Shown here one piece after another: positions 37,901-46,500 of a stretch of 48,763 nt of DNA (its first letter is position 1; every line of letters starts with the position of its first letter). The notes beneath the pieces were generated by a model. The model did no database searches. It saw nothing but the letters and a program-made list of their open reading frames with translations, and had not been told where the DNA came from. The stretch lies in assembly GCA_002887195.1 (NCBI GenBank), contig PJAB01000066.1, positions 1 to 48,763 on the forward strand, given 5' to 3'. The DNA is from Chrysochromulina parva. Taxonomy: Eukaryota > Haptophyta > Prymnesiales > Chrysochromulinaceae. The position numbers and the translations under genes were made by a program.

Positions 37901-37986
37901 AGAATGCTGCGGCGAGCGGCATCAGCAGCATGCGAGGCAAGTTAAGCGCTCCGAGCGGCGCCGGCCCAGCGGGGCTCGACGCCTGA
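31936..37986 (+). CDS. four-domain voltage-gated cation channel (Cav-like alpha-1)
   Basis: The frame opens on TTG 31807; the first ATG is 31936, giving 2,016 aa. An N-terminal block (about 112-290) has around 18 ten-residue AGFTxxxLxx repeats. Four 6-TM domains follow, each with an Arg-rich S4: RAVRALRPLRALK (I), LRILRMLRVARMLK (II), LRILRALRPLRL (III) and LRVLRIFRILRVLRLLK (IV). Pore motifs are TFDDW (D599), TGAW (no acid, G967/A968), SGDDW (D1426) and TGDAW (D1721). After domain IV the sequence WVEFDPDADNYIASEDL is the post-S6 EF-like module typical of Cav and Nav. The III-IV linker keeps MTAEQQQWVQTMQAL but has no IFM triad, and the I-II linker lacks a beta-subunit motif. Domain III carries a Pro-rich insertion in its pore turret (about 1241-1390). 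It probably conducts Ca2+ or mixed cations at the plasma or flagellar membrane. Confidence 0.92.
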   Translation: MPSTSRAAGSAVTTASRTARFESPAKESKQRSAMTEMAPPLTEPQASPPKAKLSTRPTKLIKAPTYVDRASLTSDGFTSAQADGVIIGRAITTSVRGRGSRADGDHLQMSKDLKAAGFTPEQLCEAGFAANVLRSAGFTLQELQDSGGDLSFLRAAGFQVPELVEAGYSIEQLKKEGVTAASLRREAHFSFEQIKAAGYTPAELRECGFGASELREAGFTLQQIKAGGYTAQQLIKKAGFSLRQLKQAGYSAAEIVGAVGGNVSPGELIAAGYPPKAVKAACGSVSSKKPGSEPGQSFFAASRAATKQGEKQTFALPEKVTVGLEGLLRRPAAAEVVGPSGRTYSKEHTSLWGLRPSHEPRRLAIFIVESRPFDPCVLTVILLNCLTMAWESPLDPPGTWKAHLIDQCEQIFLYFYTFEMLVKMVAYGVLWHRSAYLRDPWCQLDFTVVTLAWLPILTPLNVANASVIRAVRALRPLRALKTMPEMRMLVASILEIIPKMGSVSVLCGFLLLVFGIVGVELFKGVLHFRCAPADVDLTLLSPDEQLQYDTETSCNPRRSDQCEAHDTCSYFDINPSSGLMSYDSVPIALVVLLQAVTFDDWATSMFALEDAYSPYVIIYYILIVIIGGFFVINLFLAVIFEEFLSVARVEKATEDMKVRSTSINEDAALDAKEETKFGKKPSELDEEAKQALLQETEFLSDFTNRPRSLIADAGPQSPREREFILLAAANSPSSVDLILEERRRVRLGKSILGKPGILYSIATSDQLGTFTTGLVVLNLLIMCVPYEGMSLELALRLELAASVITLLFTAEMVVKLCGLGWSAYWSDGWNMLDGTLVLLSLGEMILDALSGESAIPKLSFLRILRMLRVARMLKLMRTWKELYTVIAAFTKAIPQMSNLFVLTFMVLVILALLGLQLFGGIYNPETGYSSVPCPGGVCPDEDLEELPHYHFDYFAASMQTVFVLITGAWIDLTNPAVSVVGFQALAYFIPGVIIGRFLMMNLFIGVLLNAFGEDEDGDAPKPIGAPTEESEQAAEAADELRAREEPRWPADYSLCLFGPSHPLRIGCVELTNHGAFESFIILVIAASSICLAYDTPRLDPASPLGVRIHQVDFYFVAIFFVEMCLKIIAHGFCGQNAYLSSAWNQLDFFIVVVTVVDLLLASGPLHSLRILRALRPLRLVSRIEGMKVIVSSLVRALPAVGNVFLVVFAVQTVFAILGMQLFMGRFGSCSNPALTTRATCYPPGLAPPYPPGLPLVAPSTPPPLPPPPPSPHPPPPSHPPPPPSPPPPMPPPPPSPPPPPPPSPPPPPLPPPPSPLPPTPPPPPPEMESEPPLEPFISPAPEAAMEAASEVASEVASEVVEVASEVVEVVRRRLHGSHTEARQPKGGDSVDSDEDGLPIVWLNPRFGSFDNFGDAMRLLYIMSSGDDWVFPMYSMMAATEPGHAPVRNDYSPNLFFGIAWMFIGSFVALNLFVGVIVDSFNRIKQDTDSSATMTAEQQQWVQTMQALARQQPVKAAYQPANAVQRLLCDVVTSASFELTITVVIILNISAMACDFWRIESYPSALAFYNTSMHVFVIIYYIECLLKLLAFNPSGYFSDGWNQFDFFLVCTAALDDFGGVGLSEMVGVPPFILRVLRIFRILRVLRLLKGAKDVRDLILTAVLSFPALINVGSLLALVVFMYAVLGTHLFTFVVHQEVINDDRNFDNVPNAALLLFQVLTGDAWSGLMADAMVGPETGACTVEEGDCGVPLVAIAYFLSFQVFGSFVFLNLVVAVILENFSSLGSVNPDMVTASDVEAFKEVWVEFDPDADNYIASEDLPYLVLALAPPMGLKGVGDERAAIKLCLKLSLTQYDGTVAFQEVLTALTRRTFLDKGNPEELMKLDVPPPPKPPPLPLSLADAKAAEMGKIATAMPSARKVFALQVISKYASISLEKRKEKALAMLYTGTGHHADVTSPQTISRGGGSPTSCKPSLSKRVAAAGSSSCRVLKNAAASGISSMRGKLSAPSGAGPAGLDA
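32270..32800 (+). repeat. AGF ten-residue repeat block in the channel N-terminus
   Basis: Translation gives a chain of units such as LKAAGFTPEQ, LREAGFTLQQ, IKAAGYTPAE, LRECGFGASE and LKQAGYSAAE. Each has an Ala-Gly-aromatic core followed by a short helix ending in Leu or Ile. The DNA is diverged between units, so the repeat is old and kept at the protein level. It lies before the first TM segment, so it is expected in the cytosol. Confidence 0.8.
35650..35920 (+). repeat. PPPSPP-encoding tract in domain III of the channel
   Basis: About 90 codons of Pro with Ser, His and Leu lie between S5 of domain III (…MQLFMGRFGSCSNPALTTRATC) and the segment leading to the pore (LNPRFGSFDNFGDAMRLLY). An EVASEVVEV acidic repeat follows. 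The frame is kept on both sides and no GT-AG pair is needed to restore it. Confidence 0.8.
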
Positions 37987-38363
37987 TCGGTGCACGTGAT
38001 CTCGCCAACATCAACTCGCATCCAAGAGCCAGGGAGCAGGATCAACCGTCGGATCGACAAAGCCCGAACGGACAGAGACGCGAGGGTGCGAAATACGACG
38101 TAGAGAGAGAGAGAGTTCAGAGAGAGATTTCGCTCTCCCCCCTAGTACAGGTTGTCTACAGCATGGAATACGAGTGTGCAGACAGTTTGTCGTCATGGCA
38201 TCTATATAATTCTCAAGAAACTCGTTCAAATCCCTACTACGTGCAGCTGCACATTGCGATGTGTACCGTACAATCATCGTGTATCGGCTACAGCGTACCC
38301 TGGTGAGTGTACGGTAGTACTTTACGTACTTACTGCAGCCAAGCACTGAAAAGAAAACGAAAG
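37987..38363. other. convergent intergenic region with GA repeat and inverted repeat
   Basis: This lies between the ends of the channel gene (plus) and the UBL-AlkB gene (minus). It has a GAGAGAGAGAG run near 38102 and a 9-bp inverted repeat, TACCGTACA 38264-38272 with TGTACGGTA 38308-38316. The base composition is AT-richer than the genes. No coding or RNA gene was seen. Confidence 0.55.
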
Positions 38364-41057
38364 TCAGCATCTGATGCTACTAGCCTTCAGAAGATTGAGC
38401 ATCTCATCCGGCCCGCGCTCGCGCAAGTCCTCCACGAACGCCGCCACCCCGCGCCAGGCTCCGCCAGTGTACCTGCCGGTCTCCATGTCCTCGAGCAGCC
38501 GATTCGTCATGTTCGCCGCCTTCGTACCACTTTCCAAGCAGCGGCGTCTGACGATGTTCGAGGCCAGCACCGCCTGATTGATGGGCACCTGGCCAAACGA
38601 CCACGCCTCCTCATCATCATCTGGGATGAGCCCATCGGAGATGTAGAGGACGAGGAGCGAGCCCGCGCTCGCCTCAAGCACGAGTGCGGGGTACGTATGC
38701 GGGTAGCTGTGCTCGTTGACGCGCGCGCCCTTGAAGCTATAGTAGTAGGCATCGACGATCGTTCGGCCCGCCTCAATCTCGGCCTCGACGAGCGCGGGCG
38801 GCGGCGTGGCGCCAGGCGCACTCGCGCCGTGTTGGGCACTACGCTCTCCCTCAAGCCTCGCAGCGCACAGGATCGCAAACGAGCGGCGGCAGAAGCGCAG
38901 AGTACAGCCCACGCGAGCCGTCTCCGCCCTCATGCCCGGCACAGCCCTCTCGTTTCGGCCGACAATGGCATCATGAAACATCTTCCAGCGGGACTTGCCC
39001 CAGATCGCATACAGGCAGCCTGCAGAGATGGTGATGCCCTCCGTGCGCTCACGCGGCAAGACGCCGCTGCGTCTCTGGGATGCAGGGGGCAGCACGAGCT
39101 GCACATCCACCTCGCCAAAGATGCCCAAGGTCACAATCGCTTCAAGATAACCGGGCGAGTCCCAGTGGGCGCCTAGGCCGCGCCCCAAGCTCATAGATTG
39201 CGGCGCAAGCTCAAGGGGATGTTGCGCCTTGTTGATGCCGCACACTGGCATCCGTGTGAACTGTGCAAAAGCGAGCACGAACTCCTTGAGCAGCGGCTCT
39301 TTAGTCGTCGGGTCGACGAGAACCTGGCTCATCTGCTCCACAGCATCATGGACACACTGCGGCACAGGGTCCCAGTTGGCTGGGTTCTCGAAGCCCTCCA
39401 TGCTGCTCCCGCCCTTGGGCAGGCTCGGCCCAAACCATCGCTGCAGGTGCGCGGCCATCGCATCCGCGTACTCGTGCGACTTGTCGAGGAAGTATTGGAG
39501 CGTGTTGCCATTCCTGCCGTATTGGATCCAGGGCCCATTCCCCTTTTCGCGCTTTACCAGCCACTCTTGAATCGGGGCAACATGAATGTTTTCTGCGGTG
39601 GCCCACCCATCGCGAGCGTCAAAGTCGTCGTAACGGCCACCAAAAGGATCCGCACGTGAGATCAGCGACGGCTTCTCTGGAGCGGCCGCGGACTCCGACG
39701 CCGCCGCTGTCGCCACGCTGCAGTGCTCTTGAGCGGATTTCCCCTCCCATGCCTTCAGCTTGGGGAGCACGACATGCACCGTGGCCTCTTTGCCGATCCC
39801 ATAATCTCCGAACACTTTCACAAGTTCTTTACCGGCATAGACAAGCTTTACGCTGTCGGCACGGCAAGATGGGTCGCCGTTCGATTTCCGCTCCAGGGCC
39901 TGCTTCACTTCATCGATTGTCATGGCATTATGCACCGGTACACGAATAGTGTTTCCGAGCATCGTCTTGAAACAGACCTCGAACGTGGATGCTGCCACTG
40001 CCTGCCCTCGGCCGCCCTCTGCCGAAGAAGCTCGCTTGGACTCGCCGCCCTCTGCTTGGCGGTGGACCACCGCCTCCGCCTCGTCGTGTGAATGGTGGAC
40101 CACCGCCTCCGCCTCGTCGTGTGAATGGTGGACCACCGCCTCCATGACGACGTGTGAATGGTGGACCACCGCCTCCGCCTCGTCGTCGTCCATGCCAAAC
40201 TTCCACTCGCGAACACCACGATCGCCAGGCAGCTCAACAGGTGCGGCCACAGATGCAGGGGCCGTGGGAGCGAGGGAGGCGCAAGCGCGGGCAGGTGTAT
40301 CGAGGGTGGTGTGAGCGTGGGTACGAGCACCAGCAGCTCTATCGCGCTCCTCGACGCGTTGCGTAGGACCGGAAGAGGCGGTGGCGGGTTCCGCTGACGG
40401 CGGGGGTACAGGCAGGTAGCCAAGTCGCTGCCGCTCTGACGTCGACAGGCCGCGGACCGTGCTCTCGAGCCAGCACAGGGCTGCATCGGGCCACTCTTTG
40501 TGCAGCTTCGCAAAATTCCTGTTGAGCTTCGCCTCGTATTTGTCCTTGTCATGCAGAGGCACGGCAGCGGCTGGAGATGGCGGCCGACGCGTGGCGGCGG
40601 GCAGTGTCCACTCCTCTTCCATGCCTGTCGCCTTCGCGGCTGCACTCGTGGCCGCACTCGTGGCCGCACTCGTGGCCGCACTCGTGGCTGCACTCGCCGC
40701 CCCAGTCGGCCTCTTGACCAGTCGCTCGTCCTCCTCCTGTTCGTTCTCCTTTCGCTTCTTGCTGGCATCGGCTGAAGTCGCTGACGACCGATGCCGCGTG
40801 GCGATCGATTCCTCGCGCTGGGTTCCTTTGACTTCGGCCTGCTTTAATTCTGCCCTCTGCTTCTCGACGAATTTCGGGTCCAGCAAGCATTCGAACGCCT
40901 TGTCCTCCGTGGCCGTGATGAACACCGCCTCAAGAACTGTCTCCTGATCCCAAGTGAATCCCATTTCTCTGCCTTTCTCGAGCAGAGATTTGACCTGCTT
41001 CCGCTGCTCGTCGGTGAAATCGTGATCGCTGGCACTTATTTTGCGGGGACCCGGCAT
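38364..41057 (-). CDS. ubiquitin-like domain fused to an AlkB-like Fe(II)/2-oxoglutarate dioxygenase
   Basis: This 897-aa protein starts at ATG 41057. The helical N-terminus (1-75) has a UBA/CUE-like flavour (EMGFTWDQETVLEAVFIT). An AATSAATS repeat and a second helical patch follow. A DEAEAVVHHSH tandem repeat precedes a ubiquitin-like fold at about 355-435 (STFEVCFKTMLGNTIRVPV…LVYAGKEL). The dioxygenase core has H631-W-D633 (GAHWDSPGY), a distal His near 694 (WKMFHDAI) and the Arg pair after it (RVGCTLRFCRR), which are the Fe(II) and 2-oxoglutarate ligands of AlkB proteins. The spacing of about 63 residues between the two His is close to AlkB. A C-terminal region of about 150 residues is unassigned. 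AlkB homologues remove methyl groups from nucleic acids or protein; the substrate here is unknown. The UBL suggests proteasome or ubiquitin-pathway coupling, which is inference. Confidence 0.85.
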   Translation of the reverse strand: MPGPRKISASDHDFTDEQRKQVKSLLEKGREMGFTWDQETVLEAVFITATEDKAFECLLDPKFVEKQRAELKQAEVKGTQREESIATRHRSSATSADASKKRKENEQEEDERLVKRPTGAASAATSAATSAATSAATSAAAKATGMEEEWTLPAATRRPPSPAAAVPLHDKDKYEAKLNRNFAKLHKEWPDAALCWLESTVRGLSTSERQRLGYLPVPPPSAEPATASSGPTQRVEERDRAAGARTHAHTTLDTPARACASLAPTAPASVAAPVELPGDRGVREWKFGMDDDEAEAVVHHSHVVMEAVVHHSHDEAEAVVHHSHDEAEAVVHRQAEGGESKRASSAEGGRGQAVAASTFEVCFKTMLGNTIRVPVHNAMTIDEVKQALERKSNGDPSCRADSVKLVYAGKELVKVFGDYGIGKEATVHVVLPKLKAWEGKSAQEHCSVATAAASESAAAPEKPSLISRADPFGGRYDDFDARDGWATAENIHVAPIQEWLVKREKGNGPWIQYGRNGNTLQYFLDKSHEYADAMAAHLQRWFGPSLPKGGSSMEGFENPANWDPVPQCVHDAVEQMSQVLVDPTTKEPLLKEFVLAFAQFTRMPVCGINKAQHPLELAPQSMSLGRGLGAHWDSPGYLEAIVTLGIFGEVDVQLVLPPASQRRSGVLPRERTEGITISAGCLYAIWGKSRWKMFHDAIVGRNERAVPGMRAETARVGCTLRFCRRSFAILCAARLEGERSAQHGASAPGATPPPALVEAEIEAGRTIVDAYYYSFKGARVNEHSYPHTYPALVLEASAGSLLVLYISDGLIPDDDEEAWSFGQVPINQAVLASNIVRRRCLESGTKAANMTNRLLEDMETGRYTGGAWRGVAAFVEDLRERGPDEMLNLLKASSIRC
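40068..40190 (-). repeat. 33-bp in-frame tandem repeat (DEAEAVVHHSH)
   Basis: Three to four copies of a 33-bp unit encode DEAEAVVHHSH, one copy altered to VVMEAVVHHSH. The His pairs and acidic residues could bind metal, but the near-perfect DNA identity suggests a recent minisatellite rather than a selected motif. Confidence 0.8.
40640..40695 (-). repeat. 12-bp in-frame tandem repeat (AATS)
   Basis: GCCGCACTCGTG on the plus strand is repeated about five times and encodes AATS units on the minus strand, in a disordered linker of the UBL-AlkB protein. Confidence 0.8.
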
Positions 41058-41239
41058 GATGGCGACGTCACTGGGACACGAGCCTCGCGTTCACGTTGCA
41101 GCTCATCTTGTCCGTGGAGATTCATCCGGATCTCAGAGAAACTTGGCTGTGAAACACGCACACGCGCACGCTCTCCGGAGCAACACGGTGGGGATGGGCT
41201 CATCAGCCACTCGATGACGGAAGCAATTGGGCAATAAAA
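41058..41239. promoter_or_regulatory. divergent promoter region
   Basis: 182 bp separates the ATGs of the UBL-AlkB gene (minus) and the helical-repeat gene (plus), so both promoters and 5' UTRs must share it. AATAAAA just before the plus-strand ATG (41233-41239) is the only AT-rich patch. No clear binding site is visible. Confidence 0.45.
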
Positions 41240-43531
41240 ATGGCCCCAACCAGTGTGCCACACACGGTCAGCAGCGGCGGCTCGGGCGGCGCCGCGCACG
41301 TGTCGTCCACTGAGGATGCGTGGCTGGCGTGGTTTCGAGAGGGCCGTGCTGCGCTTCAAAACGACCTCGAGCGGCAATTTGAGGCCGCGGCGCCGGCGGC
41401 ACCCTCCGCGATCGACCTGCTAGCCATCCTGCCGCGCAACCAGTCCCACAGCGCTCACTTGCTGGCCGCACAGCAGCTGCCGGTCACCGCCTTTTACACT
41501 GGCAATGCGCTCGAGATGCTGTGCTATCTTTCGTTGCAGGCGCTGCCGCGGCACTCGCGAACGTATGCCAACTTGCACCTGGGTGGTGAGTGGCACGATG
41601 GCATTGAGCTCCGAGCGGTGCACTACGCAATGCTGCAGCATGAGCCGTCCCTGCTCAAGGGCGACGCCGCGTTGGTCGACGAGACTGCCGCCACGAAGAC
41701 CATGCACCTCTCGCAGGCCGTGGACTTTAATCGCGACAGCTTCTGTTGCGCGAAAAGAGCCCCGGAAACGAGCGGGAGCTCCGGGAGCGCGAGCGTCTCA
41801 GGGCTGGGCCTGGCGGAACGGATGCGCATCGCGGCTAAGGAGGCAGTAGCGGCCAAGAAGGATGCCGCGGCGGGCAGCGCCACAGAACCCGGACGCGCAG
41901 CAGGAGCAGCGCTCACCGTCGACACTGATGGCGACGAGGGCGCCGGGGTGGAGATGGTGCAGGTCCTAGGCAGTTGGGGTGGCGGCGGCAAGCTCAGGGC
42001 CGCTCGCACCATCCGCTTCAAGGCTGGGAGCAGCGCGAGTGAGGAGAGCGAGGGCATCGATGGATCGGCCGACGACGACGAGGACGACTTGATCGCCATG
42101 CGCCTGACCTCGAAGGTCGTCTCACCCAGCGGCCGGCGACAGCGCATCCGAGGTGAGGAGGGAGAGAGCCTGCTGCACGAGTCGAGCGCAAACTCACCCG
42201 CCAAGTCGGATCTGAGGACCTCGCCCACCAAGTCGCCGCAGACATTGGCCAGGGCTAAATCCCAGAACCAACTCGACTCGATGACAAGCGCCGAGAAATG
42301 GGCGACTCGGCAGGCGGAGGTCGATGAGGCCCAGAGGAAGATGAGCTTCAAGTCGACGCATGCTTCTGAGCGGGGAGGCGGCGGCGGCGGGCTGCTCAAC
42401 ACGTTGGTCTCGTGGTTCGGCGGGGCGGGGCGTTCTCGCACGGGCGACGTGAGCACGGGCGACGGGGCCGACACGATCGAGCCGGGCTGGATGTATCTCG
42501 ACGACTTTGGTCGCGAGCAGGGACCGTTTTCGACCGAGCGGATGCGGGCCTGGCTGCGCCGTGGCCACTTGACCTCCGATCGGAAGGTTCGGCATGCCGA
42601 GAGCGAGGACGCGCCGTTCAAGCAGCTGTGGAAATGGGACGAGCTTGACGTGTTCAAGCAACAGCGGCGCGCTCGCACTCGGTGGCACAACGTACGGTCC
42701 GCCGTAGGGATGGGCGCCGCGGCTCATCGGCGGCACTTGCTCAACTCGAGCGACAATCTCGACGACATCAACCGGGCGGCACAGCAGCGGTACGCACGCT
42801 CGGCCGTTGGCTTCGACTCGCTTCTCAACCGACTGCCCTTTTTCCGCACCACGCCTGTGAACGAGTGGCCACCCACGCTCGTGGACGCCATCGTGCTCAT
42901 CACCGACCTCGCGACGGTTGACAAGCTCTCTCACATCATCGGGCACTACAATGGGTCCAATCTCGGATGCGAGATGGTCGTTGAGCTGCTCTCGCTCGGC
43001 TATTGGTTCATGCGCCCGTTTGTGAGCATGCCAGGGGGCTTGGCGCAACACGTGGTTGCGCCCTTGCAGTTGGCGGTGCAGCGCCAGTGGGGCCTCGTGA
43101 TGCAACGGCTGTGCGTGTGGCGCCGCTCGCTCGCGGTGCATGCGTATTGGGAACTGAACCTTGTGTCGAGTAGGAACACCGCCGACTACTCGCGCGCGCT
43201 GCAGTTCGTCAACTGGTCGCCTGCCGACGAGGACGATGCGCAGGCCGTCGCAGAGTACCTGCAACTTCAGCTCAACATCTGTGGCTCTCTGAAGGGCGAC
43301 CCCCTGCAGTGGCATTCGCAGGCGCTCACGTTCACCATTGAGTCGCTGCGCTTGCCGATGCTTCCCGAGACCCTTGCCGGCAGGCCGATGGCGGTCGTGC
43401 AGTCGTGGGCCTCGTACGTTCTCAAACTGGTCGCCGAGCAGGAGGCAATCCAAGCCAAGACGGCCGCCGCCGCGGCCGCGGCCGTGCAGGCTGCAAAGGC
43501 CGCCGCGAGTGCGGCTCAGTGGGGCGGCAGC

Positions 43532-43582
<51 letters not shown>

Positions 43583-46500
43583 AGCGGCAGCGGCAGCGGC
43601 GGCGGCGGCGGTGGTGGTGGTGTCAGTTGGAGCACCGCAAGCGCCGCCTATAGTCGATCGGGTAGGGAGAGCGAGATGGGCGAGTCGGGCGAGGAGGAGG
43701 ACGAGCCGGTGACGGAGCCCGCGCACTCTGCAGATCCGAACGTGGCCGCCGCCACCTCGGCCGCCGCCGTCGCGTCGGGGGGTCTCGACCCCGGGCTCGT
43801 GCGCCGACAGTTGACATTACTCGAGCTCGCCGCCGCCTGCATCGGCCAGTCCGGCGCCGAGTTCTTCATCGCGCAAGTGCCCGTTCTCATCGAGGCGCTG
43901 CGCCCGTACCTCTGGAACGCCAATGCTGTCGAGCCCGCCCTGCATGTGGTGCTGCGGCTCCTGCGCGGCTGCTATCACGACCCACAGCCGTTCTGGACCG
44001 TCCAGGATCGGTTTGCACCCGGGCTGCGTGACTTGACCGGAGGCATTGCCGTCAACGGCGCCGCATTTGCCCGGACTAATTCGGCCATGCGGAGGTATCT
44101 GCATCGGTACTCGGTCTCCATGTACCCTGGGCTCGGCAATCGCGCGCACCTGAGCAACCTGGCGCATCTGCACGGTGTGCTCTTCCCCGGCTGGACGGAG
44201 ACCGCGAATCCCATGCTACGCGCGCTGCAGCAGGCGACCGAGCACACGCCGGTTGGGGCGTGGGCGCGCAAAGCGGGCATTGGAGTACTCTCAGAGTTGC
44301 CCCATGCTATCCGTCTCGTGGATGTGCTCGCCGAGATTGTGGTGTGCATGGCCAGCCATGACGTGCAGTGGACCGTCGAGCAGGTCATCATTCGCTACCT
44401 CTTGAGCGCATGCTGATCGCACCTCTTGAGCGCTTCCTGAGTGCGCCGCTGTTTGCATCCTCCATCAGGTCATCATGTGCTTTCTCAAGTTTCGCAAGCG
44501 CTCGGACGCGTCGAGTGCGTACGCTCTCGTGGCGATGCGTACGCTCGCGCTCATGCTCGAGCCAGCCATGGAGTTCGTCCCGTCAAATGTGAGGGATGCG
44601 CGCATGCAAAAGAACTTGCCGGGGATGCTCGCGCCCGTCATCGAGCGCCTGCTGCACTCAGCCTACTCGCAATGTGGCATCCAGCGTGTCGGGGTCCGCT
44701 ATTACCCGCTCGCCGTCGACGAGTACGAGGTGCCCGGCGAGCGGACGTACGAGGTGCCCGAGCGGCTGGCGCGTCTGACCGAGGCGTTTGAGGATGACTT
44801 TGGGCCTCACCCTCTCGGCAAGGCGGATCCGACGAGCGCGGATGTGCGCACGGTCATCTCGCTCGCCATCGCGGAGAAGGCGGCGGGGCGCTCCGTGGCG
44901 GCGGTCAATGAGCTACTGAAGAAGAAGGAGGAAATCCAGCGCCGAGGCAAGCTAACAATGACCGTGTTCAAGGGCGGGCTCGTGCACGACGACGCGACGC
45001 TGCACCTCTCGTACGGCCGCTGTTTCGTCGAGAACGGGAGCCTGCGTGGAGGGCGCATGCGCTCGCCCCTCACCCTCGAGCCTGGGCTCGTGTGGAATTG
45101 GATGACGCGCGAGGCGCCTTGGGAGGAGGTGCTCCGCTGATGACTGCTGATGACTGCTGATGACTGCTGATGACTGCTGATGACTGCTGATGACTGCTGA
45201 TGACTGCTGATGACTGCTGATGACTGCTGATGACTGCTGATGACTGCTGATGACTGCTGCAGGTGCTCCCTCTCGAGACGCGCCTCGCGCACGCCCAATA
45301 TGTCGCGGCCCTCCAGAGCATCATCCCCGAGGATGGGCGGCCTCTTGATGCGTGGGTGCGGCTCTATACGCAGGCCCTCGATGTGCTCCCACTCTTTGAC
45401 CACTTTTCAATTCCGAAAGAGCTCATCGTCGACAAGCGAGGCCGGAGCTTCCTCGTGCGCGCACTCGCGCACCCGGACGACCGAGTCGCTCGCGCTGCCA
45501 CGCACGCCCTGCAGCGTCTCATAGTGCTCCACCTCGAGCTACGTGTGCCTGTGTTCAAATCGATGCTAGAGCTCATGGGGCGCGTGCCCGAGCAAGACGT
45601 GGCCGTTCGGGCGACGATGTTGGCACACTTTGTGAGGCTCCTCGGCATACCTTGACCACGTCTGATTGCGAGAGTGATGGTCATCCTCAACTGCCACACG
45701 GATTGCCCCCCTCATCAGGTTCGACTCATTGGCGTGTGGATCGCGGAGCTCAAGACTATGGACCCGTTCAAGCTCACGAATGCGGCCATGCTTGAGCCCC
45801 TCGAGCCTTATTTGGCCAAGCTCGAGGCGGAGGCCGTCATTGCCATGTGCCATCCGCATGCCTCCGTGCGACTTCCGGCGGTCGAGTTGCTCTACGAGAC
45901 GCGCCGTCTGGGCGATGAGCTGCATGTACGTCTGATGGGCACTTATTGCCTCTGATGGCCTCTGATGGCCTGTGATGGCCTCTGATTGCCTCTAACGACC
46001 TCTGAATGTCTCCCGAATCAGTTAACCTACGTCAAGATGGAGGAGCAGATCGGCGGCAAGTTTCAGCAAAGGGAGCGAGATCAGGAGCTCGAGCGTCGTC
46101 TCGAGGATCTCGAGCGAGATGAGGCTGCCGTGCGAGCCAAGCGACGCGCCGAGCGCAAGGCGCGCGAGCTCGAGCAACGAGGTGCAGATCCGATGGGAAA
46201 GGCTGGCCACCACCGCCGTCACTCGCAATCACCCGAGGGCGCGAGAGGACAGGATGCGCGTATGCCCTCGTCCGCCGCGCGCGTCGGCGTCGGCGTCGGC
46301 GTCGGTGGCGGCGGCGGCGCCTGCGTCGGTTCCCACCGCTCGCCTTCGGCACGCGGTTCCCACCGCTTGCTTTCGGCCCGAAAGAAGAGAGGTCTTTCAC
46401 AGAGGTCATTCACAGGGGACGATCTGCACGATTCCTCGGCAGAGGAAGAGGCCGGTTCGTGGGCAGATGAGGAAGCGGCGCGTGTCATGCGCGAGCTCGA

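Noticed and set aside
42194..43726. 510-codon minus-strand frame opposite the helical-repeat gene
   Set aside because: Its composition (Ala run opposite poly-Gly, Arg-rich ends) is that of a GC-rich shadow; the plus strand carries the GYF-like motif.
45138..45257. CRISPR-like array
   Set aside because: The units are 10 bp, contiguous and without spacers, in a eukaryotic intron; it is a minisatellite.
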